The notes beneath the pieces were generated by a model. It did not search any database and had not been told where the DNA came from. It saw only the letters and a list, made by a program, of their open reading frames with translations. 64,000 nt of DNA from Paeniroseomonas aquatica (GTDB lineage: Bacteria; Pseudomonadota; Alphaproteobacteria; Acetobacterales; Acetobacteraceae), in contig NZ_JAUFPN010000020.1 of NCBI RefSeq assembly GCF_030409335.1, forward strand, positions 1 through 64,000, read 5' to 3'. Positions within the stretch are counted from its first letter, which is position 1; each line of letters opens with the position of its first letter. Positions 35,912 through 44,637 of the stretch are shown piece by piece. Made by a program: the position numbers and the translations under genes.

Positions 35912-37107
35912 GCGGCGCGCACCGCGCCGCCCTCGAGCAGCGCGGCGATCTCGGCGGCGCCGTAGCCGGCCTCGACCAGGATCTCGGCGCTGTGCTCGCC
36001 GAGCCGCGGCGCCGGGATGCGCTCACCGGCCGGGCTGGCGGAGAAGCGGGTGGGCACCGCCATGCGGGTCAGTGGGCCTTCGGTCGGATGCTCCTCGGTG
36101 GTGAAGAACTCCGTCGCCAGCAGGTGCGGGTCCTCGAAGATGCTCTCGAGGCTATGCACCGGGGTCACCGGCAGGTCGGCCGCGGCCAGCAGGGTCAGCC
36201 ATTCGGCGGTGCTGCGCTTGACGAACTCCGCCGACAGCATCGCCAGCACCGCGTCGATGTGCGTGGTGCGGGTCGCGTGGCTGGCGAAGCGCGGGTCGGT
36301 CGAGACCAGGTCGGGCCAGCCGACCGCGGCGCAGAAGGAGCGCCACTGCCGGTCGTTGTAGATCATGGTGCAGACGTGCCCGTCGCTGGTACGGTAGGGC
36401 TTGCGGTCGGGCGAGAGCAGCCGGCCGTAGCCGCCGGCATCCAGCGCCGGGTCGAAGACGCGGCCACCGAGGTGGTCGCCGAGCACGAAGGTCAGCATGG
36501 TCTCGAACATCGGGATCTCGACCTGCTGGCCCTCGCCGTGGCGCTCGCGGTGGACCAGCGCGGCGTTGATGGCGCCGACCGCGGCGAGGCCGGTGATGCG
36601 GTCGACCATCGCCAGCGGCACGTAGCGCGGCTCGCCGTTGCCCACGCGCGCATTGAGCGAGGCGACCAGCGCGCCGCCCTGCATCAGGTCGTCATAGGCC
36701 GGGCGCGGGGCATAGGGGCCGCCCTGGGCGTAGCCGAGCACGCTGGCATAGACGATGCGCGGATTGGCCTCGCGCAGCGCCGCGTAGCCGAGGCCGAGCC
36801 GGGCCATCGCCTGCGGCCGGATGTTGGTGACCAGCACATCCGCCGTCGCCGCCAGCCGCAGCAGCACCGCCCGCCCCTCGGGGCGCTTGAGGTCGAGCGC
36901 CAGGCTGCGCTTGCCGCGGTTGATGGTGAGGTACATGCAGCCCATGCCGGGATGGCGGCCGGGGCCGATCAGGCGCACCACGTCGCCCTCGGGCGCCTCG
37001 ACCTTGGTCACTTCGGCGCCCATCTCGGCGAGGATCTGGGTGCAGTAGGGGCCGACCAGCACGGTGGTCAGGTCGAGAACGCGGATGCCCGCGAGCGGTC
37101 CGGGCAT
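35908..37107 (-). CDS. family III (CaiB/BaiF) acyl-CoA transferase
   Basis: A 399-residue class III CoA-transferase with GPLAGIRVLDLTTVLVGPYC, GAEVTKVEAPEGD, YLTINRGKRSLALDLK and a predicted nucleophile Asp169 in AMVDRITGLAA. It ends with EIAALLEGGAV, close to the ending of the copy at 33332-34534, so the two are related paralogues. It is the last gene of a minus-strand run behind two amidohydrolases (23-bp gap), which suggests one transcript. A ring- or lactone-opening hydrolase followed by CoA transfer would make sense, but this is inference. Confidence 0.88.
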   Translation of the reverse strand: MPGPLAGIRVLDLTTVLVGPYCTQILAEMGAEVTKVEAPEGDVVRLIGPGRHPGMGCMYLTINRGKRSLALDLKRPEGRAVLLRLAATADVLVTNIRPQAMARLGLGYAALREANPRIVYASVLGYAQGGPYAPRPAYDDLMQGGALVASLNARVGNGEPRYVPLAMVDRITGLAAVGAINAALVHRERHGEGQQVEIPMFETMLTFVLGDHLGGRVFDPALDAGGYGRLLSPDRKPYRTSDGHVCTMIYNDRQWRSFCAAVGWPDLVSTDPRFASHATRTTHIDAVLAMLSAEFVKRSTAEWLTLLAAADLPVTPVHSLESIFEDPHLLATEFFTTEEHPTEGPLTRMAVPTRFSASPAGERIPAPRLGEHSAEILVEAGYGAAEIAALLEGGAVRAA

Positions 37108-37130
37108 GCGCCGTCTACTCCCTCAAAGTC

Positions 37131-38237
37131 TCAGGCCAAGCCGTACACCGCCCGGGCGTTCTCGGCAAAGATCATGCGGCGCTCGGCCTCGCTCATCTGG
37201 AACTTGAAGGCGTAGCGCGGGTCGTCGCTGTCCCAGTGCGGGTAGTCTGTGGCAAACAGCAGCCGGTCCCAGCCGATCCAGTCGATCAGCTGGCGGAGGT
37301 GCTCGGGCCTCTCCGGCTCCTCCACCGGCTGGGTCGTGAACCAGATATTGGACTTCAGGTACTCGGAGGGCTTGCGGCGGAGATGCGGCACCTCGGATTT
37401 CAGGGATTTCCACATCCCGTCCATCCGCCAGCCCAGCGCCGGCACCCAGCCGAAGCCGCCCTCGATGATGACGACCTTGAGCTTGGGGAAGCGCTCGAAG
37501 GTGCCTTCCAGGATGAAGCTGGCGCAGAGCGCGGCCATGCTCATCCCGACCGCCTGGTGCTCCTCGAAGTAGAAGCTCGGCCAGCCGCCGCCGGTGACGC
37601 TATGGCCGCTGGTGCCGAGGCTGTGCAGGCCGAGCGGCAGGCCGTAATGCTCGGCCGCCTCGTAGATCGGCCAGTAGCGCTGCCGGCCCAGCGGCTCCAG
37701 CGCCCGCGTCACCATCGCCAATTGCACGAAGTCCCCCTGCCCGGCCCAGCGTGCGATCTCCTTCACGGAGGCCGCCGCATCCTCGCCGGGGATGGCGATG
37801 GTCGCCTTCAGCCGCGGCTCCTTCGCGGTCCAGTCCTCGCGCATCCACGCGTTCACCGCGGTGCTGACGGCGGCGGCATAGCCGGGGTTGCGCTCGTCCA
37901 TCCCGCGCGCGGCCAGCGGCTGCAGCATGCCGTATTCGATCTCGAGCGGGTCGAGGTGCTGCTGCTGCACGAAGGCGAGGTCGGAGCCCGGCGGGCCCCC
38001 GCCCGGCGGCCAGCTGTCGAAGCGCGACAGCGCCGGCGTCGCCTTCGGATAGGGATAGGTATTGGTGAAGGGCTGGCGCAGCCGCAGCCCGTATTCGCGG
38101 CGGTGCCGGCGCCAGCGTTCCGGCAGGTAGCGGTCCAGCACCGCCATGTCGCGCGGCGCCGGATGGATGTCGCAATCGATCAGCTTGAGGCGCGATGTCG
38201 CCCGGACCTCGGGGCGCGGCAGCGTGGAGGCGCTCAT
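37131..38237 (-). CDS. amidohydrolase 2-family (ACMSD-like) hydrolase or decarboxylase
   Basis: A 368-residue metal-dependent TIM-barrel enzyme. The N-terminal metal site is LIDCDIHP, a later His lies in LPLGLHSLGTSGHS, the VIIEGGFGWVPALGWRMD strand follows, and the metal-binding Asp is in LFATDYPHWDSDDP near 335. This layout fits the amidohydrolase_2 group, which includes decarboxylases of aromatic acids and lactone hydrolases. It starts with an ATGA overlap on the upstream paralogue, so the two are translated together and may form a heteromer. Substrate unknown. Confidence 0.86.
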   Translation of the reverse strand: MSASTLPRPEVRATSRLKLIDCDIHPAPRDMAVLDRYLPERWRRHRREYGLRLRQPFTNTYPYPKATPALSRFDSWPPGGGPPGSDLAFVQQQHLDPLEIEYGMLQPLAARGMDERNPGYAAAVSTAVNAWMREDWTAKEPRLKATIAIPGEDAAASVKEIARWAGQGDFVQLAMVTRALEPLGRQRYWPIYEAAEHYGLPLGLHSLGTSGHSVTGGGWPSFYFEEHQAVGMSMAALCASFILEGTFERFPKLKVVIIEGGFGWVPALGWRMDGMWKSLKSEVPHLRRKPSEYLKSNIWFTTQPVEEPERPEHLRQLIDWIGWDRLLFATDYPHWDSDDPRYAFKFQMSEAERRMIFAENARAVYGLA

Positions 38238-39307
38238 TGGACGGTCTCCCTCAGACGCGGATACAAGGCCAGGGCATTGTCCCGCAGCACCCGCCGGTGC
38301 AGCCGCGCCGGCAGGCCGGGCGGCAGCGCGTCGGTGCCCTCGAAGCGGGCATGCGGGTAGTCGGTGGCGAACAGCAGCAGCGCGTCGCAGCCGATCATCT
38401 CGAGCAGCGCCTCCATCCCCTCCGCATCCTCCGGCGCATCGCCGGGCTGGATCGAGATGCGCACGTTCTCGCGGAAGATCTCCGCCGGGGAACGGTCGAC
38501 CCAGGGGATCTCCTTGCGCATCGCCCGCCACATCTTGACGCCGCGCCAGAGGAAATTCGGCACCCAGCCGAAGCCGCTCTCGAGCAGCACGACCTTCAGC
38601 GCCGGGTATTTGGTGAAGGCGCCCTCGCCGATCAGGCTCAGCAGCTGGCTCTGGAAGGTCTGGGCGAAGGTGACGTGGTCCTCGATGAGGTAGGTGGGCC
38701 AGCCGTTGGCGGTCGGCGAGTGGCGGGTGGCGCTGCCGGCATGGAGGGCGATGGGCAGGCCGTGGCGCTCGGCCGCCGCCAGGATCGGCCAGTTCACCCG
38801 CCGGCCCAGCAGCGTCTCGCCGGCGCCAAACAGCAGCACCTGGACGAAGCGGCGGTCGGGGGCGCGGCGCTCGATCTCCGCCACCGCCAGCTCCGGGTTC
38901 TCGACCGGCACCAGGATGCCGGCCCGTAGCCGCGGGTCCTGGTCGAGCCAATTCGCCGCCATCCAGTCGTTCGCCGCCCGGCACAAGGCGGCGGCGAGGT
39001 CGACGTTGTGCAGCGCCGGCGCCCCGAACAGCGGGTTGCAGATGCCGATGGCGGTGCCGAAGGGGTCGAGGGCCTCGCGCCGCATCGCCTCGACCGTGCC
39101 GCCGGGATGGCCCGTCGCCGGCCGCCAGTCCGCCCGCGCCGTCAGCGGCGCGCCGCGCGGATAGAGCGCGAGGTCGAGGTCATCGAGGCCGCGGCCGGTG
39201 ATCACCTCCCGCCAATGCGCGTCGAGGTGCGGCAGCAGGGTCATGCAGCCGGGCAAGGCCGGGTGCAGGTCGACGTCGATCGGGCCGACCGCCGGGCTTT
39301 GCAGCAT
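38234..39307 (-). CDS. amidohydrolase 2-family protein, paralogue of the next gene
   Basis: A 357-residue amidohydrolase_2-type enzyme with GPIDVDLHPAL at the N-terminus, PIALHAGSATRHSP in the middle, VVLLESGFGWVPNFLWRG and LLFATDYPHARFEG near the end. All predicted metal positions seem kept. GGAGG precedes the ATG at 39307 by eight bases. It differs a good deal from its neighbour despite the shared fold, so the two may act on successive substrates or form one complex. It is divergent from a Bug receptor gene, a natural candidate supplier of its substrate. Confidence 0.86.
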   Translation of the reverse strand: MLQSPAVGPIDVDLHPALPGCMTLLPHLDAHWREVITGRGLDDLDLALYPRGAPLTARADWRPATGHPGGTVEAMRREALDPFGTAIGICNPLFGAPALHNVDLAAALCRAANDWMAANWLDQDPRLRAGILVPVENPELAVAEIERRAPDRRFVQVLLFGAGETLLGRRVNWPILAAAERHGLPIALHAGSATRHSPTANGWPTYLIEDHVTFAQTFQSQLLSLIGEGAFTKYPALKVVLLESGFGWVPNFLWRGVKMWRAMRKEIPWVDRSPAEIFRENVRISIQPGDAPEDAEGMEALLEMIGCDALLLFATDYPHARFEGTDALPPGLPARLHRRVLRDNALALYPRLRETVQ

Positions 39308-39456
39308 CCCGTCATCCTCCTGCCCGGGCTCGGCCGGGCTTGCGCAAATGCTGCGCGGTCGGCGGCGCCGGGTCAACCAGGACGGCGATTCCGCTTGACG
39401 CTGCCGCCCGGCAGCCGTTTCGATCGGGCAAGACCAACGGGGGAGGCCGATCCGCC

Positions 39457-40419
39457 ATGCGGTACCGGATGACACGGCGCGGCGCGCTTCTCGCCGGCCT
39501 GGCCGCGCCCCGCCTGGGCCGGGCGCAGGAGGCGTTCCCCAACCGCCCGCTGCGGCTGGTGCTGCCCTTCGGCCCCGGCGGCGTCTCCGACACCCTGGCC
39601 CGGCTCATCGCCGAGCAGGCCCGGCCGCTGCTGGGCCAGAGCGTGGTGATCGACCCGCGTCCCGGCTCGAACGGCGTCATCGCCACCGAGCACGTCGCCC
39701 GCGCGGCCCGGGACGGCTATACGGTCGGCTACATGGCCTATGGCTCGCTGGTCACCGGCCCGGCGCTGGGCCAGGCGCTGAACTACCGGATCGAGGACTT
39801 CCAGCTGCTGACCGCCATCTTCCGCGCGGCGCAGGTGCTGGCGGTGGCCCGGGACGTGCCGGCGCGGAGCCTGGCGGAGCTGGTGGCGCTGTCGCGGGAC
39901 CGGCCGGTCGCCTACGGCACGGTCGGCCGCGGCGGGCCGGGGCATATCCTCATGGAGATGCTGGCCGGGGAGACCGGCGGCCGCTTCGAGAACGCGGTCT
40001 ACCGCACCGAGGCGACCGTGGTGCAGGACATGCTCGGCGGCGCCATTCCCGGCTTCATGGGCAGCCTGATGCCGGCGCTGGAGCAGCACCGGGCGGGCGG
40101 CATCCGGATCCTGGCGATCAGCACGGCGCGGCGCATCGCCGCCCTGCCGGAGGTGCCGAGCTTCGCCGAGCTGGGCGTGCCGGCGCTGACCTTCCTCTAC
40201 TGCCACGGGCTGGCGGTGCCGGCCGGCACCCCGGCGCCGGTCGTCGCCCGGCTGCATGCCGCCTTCGCCGCCGCCATCGCCAGCGAGGCGGTGACCGCCC
40301 GCATGACCCCGGACATGGTCCCCGACGTGACCAGCCCGGAGGCCTTCACCGCCAGCATCGCGCGGGAGACGGCGGCGCTGGCGGCGGTGATCAAGACCCG
40401 CGGCATCACCGCGGGCTAG
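39457..40419 (+). CDS. Bug/TctC-family periplasmic solute receptor
   Basis: A 320-residue receptor for small carboxylates. The N-terminus MRYRMTRRGALLAGLAA has a twin-arginine-like export signal with cleavage probably after GRAQ. The mature part shows LRLVLPFGPGGVSDTLARLIAEQ, LGQSVVIDPRPGSNGVIATEHVA, YGTVGRGGPGHILMEML and GTPAPVVARLHAAF. No membrane subunits of a TTT transporter are adjacent. GGGAGG lies ten bases upstream. It is divergent from the amidohydrolase/CoA-transferase operon. A hairpin follows the gene. Confidence 0.9.
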   Translation: MRYRMTRRGALLAGLAAPRLGRAQEAFPNRPLRLVLPFGPGGVSDTLARLIAEQARPLLGQSVVIDPRPGSNGVIATEHVARAARDGYTVGYMAYGSLVTGPALGQALNYRIEDFQLLTAIFRAAQVLAVARDVPARSLAELVALSRDRPVAYGTVGRGGPGHILMEMLAGETGGRFENAVYRTEATVVQDMLGGAIPGFMGSLMPALEQHRAGGIRILAISTARRIAALPEVPSFAELGVPALTFLYCHGLAVPAGTPAPVVARLHAAFAAAIASEAVTARMTPDMVPDVTSPEAFTASIARETAALAAVIKTRGITAG

Positions 40420-40425
40420 CGGCAA

Positions 40426-40441
40426 CCCCGGCTGGCCGGGG
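40426..40441 (+). terminator. short hairpin after the Bug receptor gene
   Basis: CCCCGGC at 40426-40432 pairs with GCCGGGG at 40435-40441 across a two-base gap, seven bases after the stop codon and 31 before the next start. The stem is short and has no T-tract. Confidence 0.4.
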
Positions 40442-40472
40442 GTGTTCCAGTGGCGAAACGCCGGAACCCCCC

Positions 40473-41603
40473 ATGCCCCCCAGCCACGATGCCTCCCGCT
40501 GCCTCGACGCCCTCCGCCGCATCCTGCCGGCGATCGCCGCCCGCGCCCCGGCGCTCGACGTCGACGGCGCCTTCCCGGCGGAGGATGTCGCCGCGCTCGG
40601 CGAGGCGGGCCTGCTGGCGGCGCCGCTGCCGCCGGAGCACGGCGGCGCCGGCCTCGGCACCGACCCGGCGGCGCTGGCCGAGGCGCTGCGGCTGGTCGGC
40701 CGCGCCAGCCTGCCGCTCGGCCGGCTCTACGAAGGCCATGTGAACGCGCTGCGGCTGGTGCTCCGGCACGGCGACGCGGCCCAGGCCGCCGCCGCCGCCG
40801 CCGATGCCCGGGACGGCGCCTTCTTCGGCGTCTGGAACACCGACGTCCCCGGCGAGATCCTGGGGCTCGAGCCCCGCGCCGGCGGCATCCGGCTGCAGGG
40901 GCGCAAGATCCTCTGCTCCGGGGCCGGGCGGGTGGACCGCGCCCTGGTCACCGCCCGCGCCCGGCCCGGCGACCTGCCGCAGATGGTGCTGGTGCCTCTG
41001 CCGCCCGGGGAGCGGGCGGACCTCGCGCGCTGGACGGCGCAGGGCATGCGCGCCTCGGCCACCGGCGCGGTCGATTTCACCGGCCTCGACCTGCCCGCCA
41101 CGGCGCTGATCGGCCCGGCCGGCGCCTATGAGGCCCAGCCCGACTTCTCCGCTGGCGCCTGGCGCTTCGCCGCGGTGCAGGCCGGCGGCATCGAGGCCCT
41201 GGCCGAGGCGCTGCGCGACCACCTCCGCCGCACCGAGCGCGGTGGCGACCCCTACCAGGCCGCCCGGCTGGGCGAGGTGGCGACCGCCGCCGCCGGCGCC
41301 CGGCTCTGGGTCGAGGCCGCCGCGGTGCGTGCCGAGGCCGGGGCGGAGGACAGCGTGGCCTTCGTCAACCTCGCCCGGCTGGCGGTCGAGCGGGCGGCGC
41401 TGGAGGCGCTGACGCTGGTGCAGCGTTCCATCGGCCTCACCGCCTTCCTGCGGCCCCACCCGGCCGAGCGGCTGTCGCGCGACCTGGCGACCTACCTGCG
41501 CCAGCCGGGGCCGGACCGCGCCCTGGCCTCGGCCGCGGCGCATGTGCTGGCCGCGCCCGGCGCCTTCGGCGACCTCTGGGCCGCCACCGGTGCGGGCCGG
41601 TGA
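40473..41603 (+). CDS. acyl-CoA dehydrogenase-family protein
   Basis: A 376-residue protein of the acyl-CoA dehydrogenase fold. The helical N-terminal domain has EDVAALGEAGLLAAPLPPEHGGAGLG (about 30-56), the central beta domain LQGRKILCSGAG and FTGLDLPATALIG, and the C-terminal helices end in HPAERLSRDLATYLRQPGPDRAL. The usual catalytic Glu region is weakly conserved, so it could oxidise an unusual substrate or even a non-CoA one. It overlaps the PIG-L gene by GTGA and so starts a tightly coupled trio with the deacetylase and methyltransferase. Confidence 0.83.
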   Translation: MPPSHDASRCLDALRRILPAIAARAPALDVDGAFPAEDVAALGEAGLLAAPLPPEHGGAGLGTDPAALAEALRLVGRASLPLGRLYEGHVNALRLVLRHGDAAQAAAAAADARDGAFFGVWNTDVPGEILGLEPRAGGIRLQGRKILCSGAGRVDRALVTARARPGDLPQMVLVPLPPGERADLARWTAQGMRASATGAVDFTGLDLPATALIGPAGAYEAQPDFSAGAWRFAAVQAGGIEALAEALRDHLRRTERGGDPYQAARLGEVATAAAGARLWVEAAAVRAEAGAEDSVAFVNLARLAVERAALEALTLVQRSIGLTAFLRPHPAERLSRDLATYLRQPGPDRALASAAAHVLAAPGAFGDLWAATGAGR

Positions 41604-42343
41604 GCGGCATGTACGCCGGCGACTGGCTGCGGGCAGCCGAGGCGCTGCCGGAGACCGGGGACCCGCGGGTGGTCCTGGGCGACGGGCCCAGCCTGGTGCT
41701 GGCGCCGCACCCGGACGATGAATCGCTCGGCTGCGGCGGGCTGATCGCGGCGGCGGCCGAGGCGCGGCTGCCGCTGCGGGTGCGGGTGGTCAGCGACGGC
41801 GCCGGCTCCCACCCGCGGCTGCCGCGGGACGTGCTGCGGAGCCTGCGGGCGGCGGAGACCCGGGCCGCGGTCGCCGCGCTGGGGCTGCCGCCGGCCGCCC
41901 TCGGCTTCCTCGGCCTGCCGGACCAGGCGGTGCCGGGCAGCGGCGCCGGGCTGGCGGCGGCAGTGGCGACGCTGCTGGCCGAGGGCGCGCCCTCGACCAT
42001 CCTCGCCACCTGGGAGCACGACCCGCACGGCGACCATACCGCCACCTTCGCCATCGCCGCGGCGCTGGCCCGGGCGACCGGGGCGCGGCTGCTGGCCTAT
42101 CCGGTCTGGGGCTGGGCGCATGCCTATCCGATCCCGGGCTTCCCGCTGCCGCCGCCGCCCTGGCTGCCGGTGCCGCCGCGCGGCCACCGCTTCGCCATGG
42201 CGCACTGGCTGCCGGCCAAGCGGGCGGCCATCGCCGCGCATGCCTCGCAGACCGGGCAGCTCGCCGGCGGCTTCACCCTGCCGCCGGAAGCCCTCGCCCT
42301 CGCCGACCGCCCCTTCGAGATCCTGCTGGAGTGCGCGCCATGA
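41600..42343 (+). CDS. PIG-L (LmbE-like) family deacetylase
   Basis: A 247-residue zinc N-deacetylase of the PIG-L family. The metal motif is LAPHPDDESLGCGG (His37, Asp40) and the second metal His lies in WEHDPHGDHTATF. These enzymes remove acetyl groups from GlcNAc-type sugars on lipids or small molecules. Translation may begin with the GTG at 41600, overlapping the previous stop, or at the ATG at 41609. It ends with an ATGA overlap on the methyltransferase gene. Its place between an acyl-CoA dehydrogenase, a NodS-like methyltransferase and a glycosyltransferase points to a modified amino-sugar product. Confidence 0.88.
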   Translation: MSGMYAGDWLRAAEALPETGDPRVVLGDGPSLVLAPHPDDESLGCGGLIAAAAEARLPLRVRVVSDGAGSHPRLPRDVLRSLRAAETRAAVAALGLPPAALGFLGLPDQAVPGSGAGLAAAVATLLAEGAPSTILATWEHDPHGDHTATFAIAAALARATGARLLAYPVWGWAHAYPIPGFPLPPPPWLPVPPRGHRFAMAHWLPAKRAAIAAHASQTGQLAGGFTLPPEALALADRPFEILLECAP

Positions 42344-42933
42344 CCGAGCCGGGATCCCTGCCCGCCGGCTACTTCGAGGCGCTCTATGCCGCCGCCCCGG
42401 ACCCCTGGGACTTCGAGGGCAGCGACTACGAGCGCGGCAAGTACGCCGCCACCCTCGCCGCTCTGCCGCAGCCCCGCTATGCCCGGGCGCTGGAGGTCGG
42501 CTGCTCCATCGGCGTGCTGACGGCGCTGCTGGCGCCGCGCTGCGACCGGCTGCTCTCGCTGGACGTGGCGGAGGCGGCGCTGGCGACCGCCCGCGCCCGC
42601 TGCCGTGGCCTGGAGGGCGTCGAGTTCCGCCGCATGGCGGTGCCGGGCGCCTGGCCCGAGGGGCGGTTCGACCTGATCATGCTGTCGGAGGTGGTCTACT
42701 ACCTCGACCGCGCCGACGTCGCCCGGCTGGTGGCGCGGCTCGACGCCGCCCTCGCCCCGGGAGGCGACCTGGTGCTGGTGCACTGGACCGGGGAGACCGA
42801 CTACCCGCTGAGCGGCGACGCCGCAGCCGAGTTGGTGATCGCCGGCAGCGCCGGCCGGCTCGACCTCACCCGGCAGGAGCGAGCTGCGGCATACCGGCTC
42901 GACATCCTGCATCGGCCGGCGGCTCCGGGCTGA
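42340..42933 (+). CDS. NodS-like SAM-dependent N-methyltransferase
   Basis: A 197-residue class I methyltransferase of the NodS family. The opening LPAGYFEALYAAAPDPWDFEGS, the segment YERGKYAATLAAL and the SAM loop ALEVGCSIGVLTALLA are characteristic. NodS in rhizobia N-methylates the deacetylated sugar of Nod factors, so a deacetylase next to it (PIG-L) makes the same chemical logic: deacetylate, then methylate the free amine. The start at 42340 is fixed by ATGA overlap; an in-frame GTG lies nine bases earlier. Its last 68 bases overlap the convergent glycosyltransferase gene. Confidence 0.87.
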   Translation: MTEPGSLPAGYFEALYAAAPDPWDFEGSDYERGKYAATLAALPQPRYARALEVGCSIGVLTALLAPRCDRLLSLDVAEAALATARARCRGLEGVEFRRMAVPGAWPEGRFDLIMLSEVVYYLDRADVARLVARLDAALAPGGDLVLVHWTGETDYPLSGDAAAELVIAGSAGRLDLTRQERAAAYRLDILHRPAAPG

Positions 42934-44041
42934 TCGCCGGGCCGTAGAGCCGCAGCATCGCCTCGGCGCGGGCGATCTCCTGCGGCAGCGCCGCCGGCCG
43001 CAGCGGCCGGCGGCGCAGCAGCGGCGCCGCCGCCTCGAGCGCGTCCCAGGCGAGGCCGAAGCCCGGTGCCTCGAGCGCCGCCCTTAGCGCCTGCGGCATG
43101 ATCCCGAGGGCCATGGCCAGCCAGCCGGTGCCGCGCAGCGGCGCCTCGCCCGAGCGCAGCCGGCGCAGCAGCCGGCGGCAGCGCAGCCGGAGCAGCGCCG
43201 GGACCGCCGCCTCCAGCCGGGCGTCGAGCGGCGCCTCGGGATCGTCGAGGCGGCGCCGCATGGTCTCGGCCATGCCCCCCGCCGCGCGGCCGTCGAGCCG
43301 GCAGGACACCACGACCCGGGCGGCGGGGCAGTGGCGGATGCGGGCATCGAGCCGGGCGAGCGCGGCGAACAGCGCCCGGTCCTCCCCCACCGGCACCGCG
43401 GGGACGCCGCCGATGGCGCGGTAGGCGTCGAGGGTCAGGGCGATGGAAGCGCCGGAATGGGTGCCGTGGCGGGGCCAGGGGTCGTGCGCCAGGGGGTCGA
43501 GCAGGGCCGCCAGGGCCTCGAGCCGGGCGGTGTAGCTGGCCTCCAGCGCCTCCCGCCGCCGCAGGGTCGGCGGCAGCAGCGCCGCTTCGGCCGGGTCCAG
43601 CCGGATCGTGCCGGCGACCGCATCCGCCCCGGCCGCCAGCCCGGCCAGGTTGGCGGCGAGCCAGCCGGGCTCCGGCCGCGCGTCGGCATCGGTGCAGAGC
43701 AGGGTGGTGCGGGGCCCGGCCAGGGCGGCGGCCGCCTCCATGGCGGTGCGGCGGGCGCCGCCGGCATGGGCCAGCGCGGGCGGCAGGCGGCATTCCTGGA
43801 CCAGCAGCCGGAACGGCAGGGTGGGCGCCAGGGACCGGGCGATGCCGGCGGTGTCGTCGCTGCAGTTGTTGGCCAGCACCAGGACCGCGGTCTCGCCGTA
43901 GCCGCCCAGCTGGTGCTGGGCACCGAGGGCGCCGAGGCAGGCGGGCAGCCGCGCCGCCTCGTCATGGGCCGGGATGGCGATGATGGCGCGGGGCGCAGCA
44001 GCCTGCGGCAAGGCGGCGCTCGCCGCATCGAAAGGGGTCAT
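42866..44041 (-). CDS. family 2 glycosyltransferase
   Basis: A 391-residue GT-A glycosyltransferase. AIIAIPAHDEAARLPACLGAL near 19-38 is the nucleotide-sugar strand, ANNCSDDTAGIA follows, and CTDADARPEPGWL holds the DxD-like metal site. VPVGEDRALFAALARLDARI is the usual acceptor-side ED motif. No transmembrane segment is clear, so it is likely soluble or membrane-associated. Although on the opposite strand, its 3' end overlaps the NodS-like gene, and the set of four looks functional as a unit. The sugar donor and acceptor are unknown. Confidence 0.86.
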   Translation of the reverse strand: MTPFDAASAALPQAAAPRAIIAIPAHDEAARLPACLGALGAQHQLGGYGETAVLVLANNCSDDTAGIARSLAPTLPFRLLVQECRLPPALAHAGGARRTAMEAAAALAGPRTTLLCTDADARPEPGWLAANLAGLAAGADAVAGTIRLDPAEAALLPPTLRRREALEASYTARLEALAALLDPLAHDPWPRHGTHSGASIALTLDAYRAIGGVPAVPVGEDRALFAALARLDARIRHCPAARVVVSCRLDGRAAGGMAETMRRRLDDPEAPLDARLEAAVPALLRLRCRRLLRRLRSGEAPLRGTGWLAMALGIMPQALRAALEAPGFGLAWDALEAAAPLLRRRPLRPAALPQEIARAEAMLRLYGPAISPEPPADAGCRAGMPQLAPAG

Positions 44042-44283
44042 TTCCCGGGCCGAACGCCGGAACGCCGAGCCCCGTTCCCGCCGGGCGCAGGGCTGGCGCG
44101 ATCGTCACCGCCGGGCCTCCGGGGCCGGGCTTCCGGGCCCGGCCATGCGCCACGGTGGGACAAGGCCCTAGGCCATGCGGGACGTGCATGGCGATGCCGG
44201 CAGGACCCGTGGAAATTACATGAGATTTATGCTGCGGCGCACCGACATGCTGCTTTGCAACATTCGTGGAAGCGACCCGCACC
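44042..44283. other. divergent intergenic region
   Basis: This 242-bp region separates the glycosyltransferase start from a small plus-strand gene. It becomes A+T-richer at about 44210-44275 (AAATTACATGAGATTTATG), where a promoter for the small gene would be expected. I see no well-spaced -35/-10 pair and no RNA gene. Confidence 0.35.
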
Positions 44284-44514
44284 ATGACCACCATCACCTC
44301 GACCCTCATCCCCGAGGCCGATCGCATGCCGCTCTCCTGGGCGCCCCAGGCGGCGACCATCCTCGCCGCCTTCGCCCTGTCCTTCGCCATGCCGGTCGGC
44401 ACCGTGCTGACGCTGGCTCTGCTTGGCGCCACCGCGGCCGGCGTCGGCATCGCCGCGCAGCGCCGGCACGGCGGCGAGGGCATGCCCGCCCTGCCGCATG
44501 CGCTGGAGGACTGA
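44284..44514 (+). CDS. small hydrophobic protein
   Basis: A 76-residue protein that I do not recognise. Residues about 22-55 are hydrophobic and rich in Ala and Leu, enough for one long or two short membrane helices. They are followed by a basic AAQRRHGG and an acidic end (ALED). The ATG at 44284 was chosen; a GTG at 44266 in frame is possible and neither has a strong ribosome-binding site. G or C ends most codons, as in other genes here. It may be secreted or membrane-bound. Confidence 0.5.
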   Translation: MTTITSTLIPEADRMPLSWAPQAATILAAFALSFAMPVGTVLTLALLGATAAGVGIAAQRRHGGEGMPALPHALED

Positions 44515-44637
44515 CGCCACCCGGCTGCCGGCCCCGCGAAGGAGGCCTTCCGCCGGGCCGATCCTGGTCTAGTGTCCCGCTCCTGCGGGAGGCGACGCGA
44601 TCGCCCCCCGCCGGATGGACCGCGGGGGAGTAGGCCG

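Noticed and set aside
40473-44041. A true Nod-factor operon.
   Set aside because: There is no NodA acyltransferase, no NodB chitooligosaccharide deacetylase and no NodC chitin synthase; only the NodS-like step matches.
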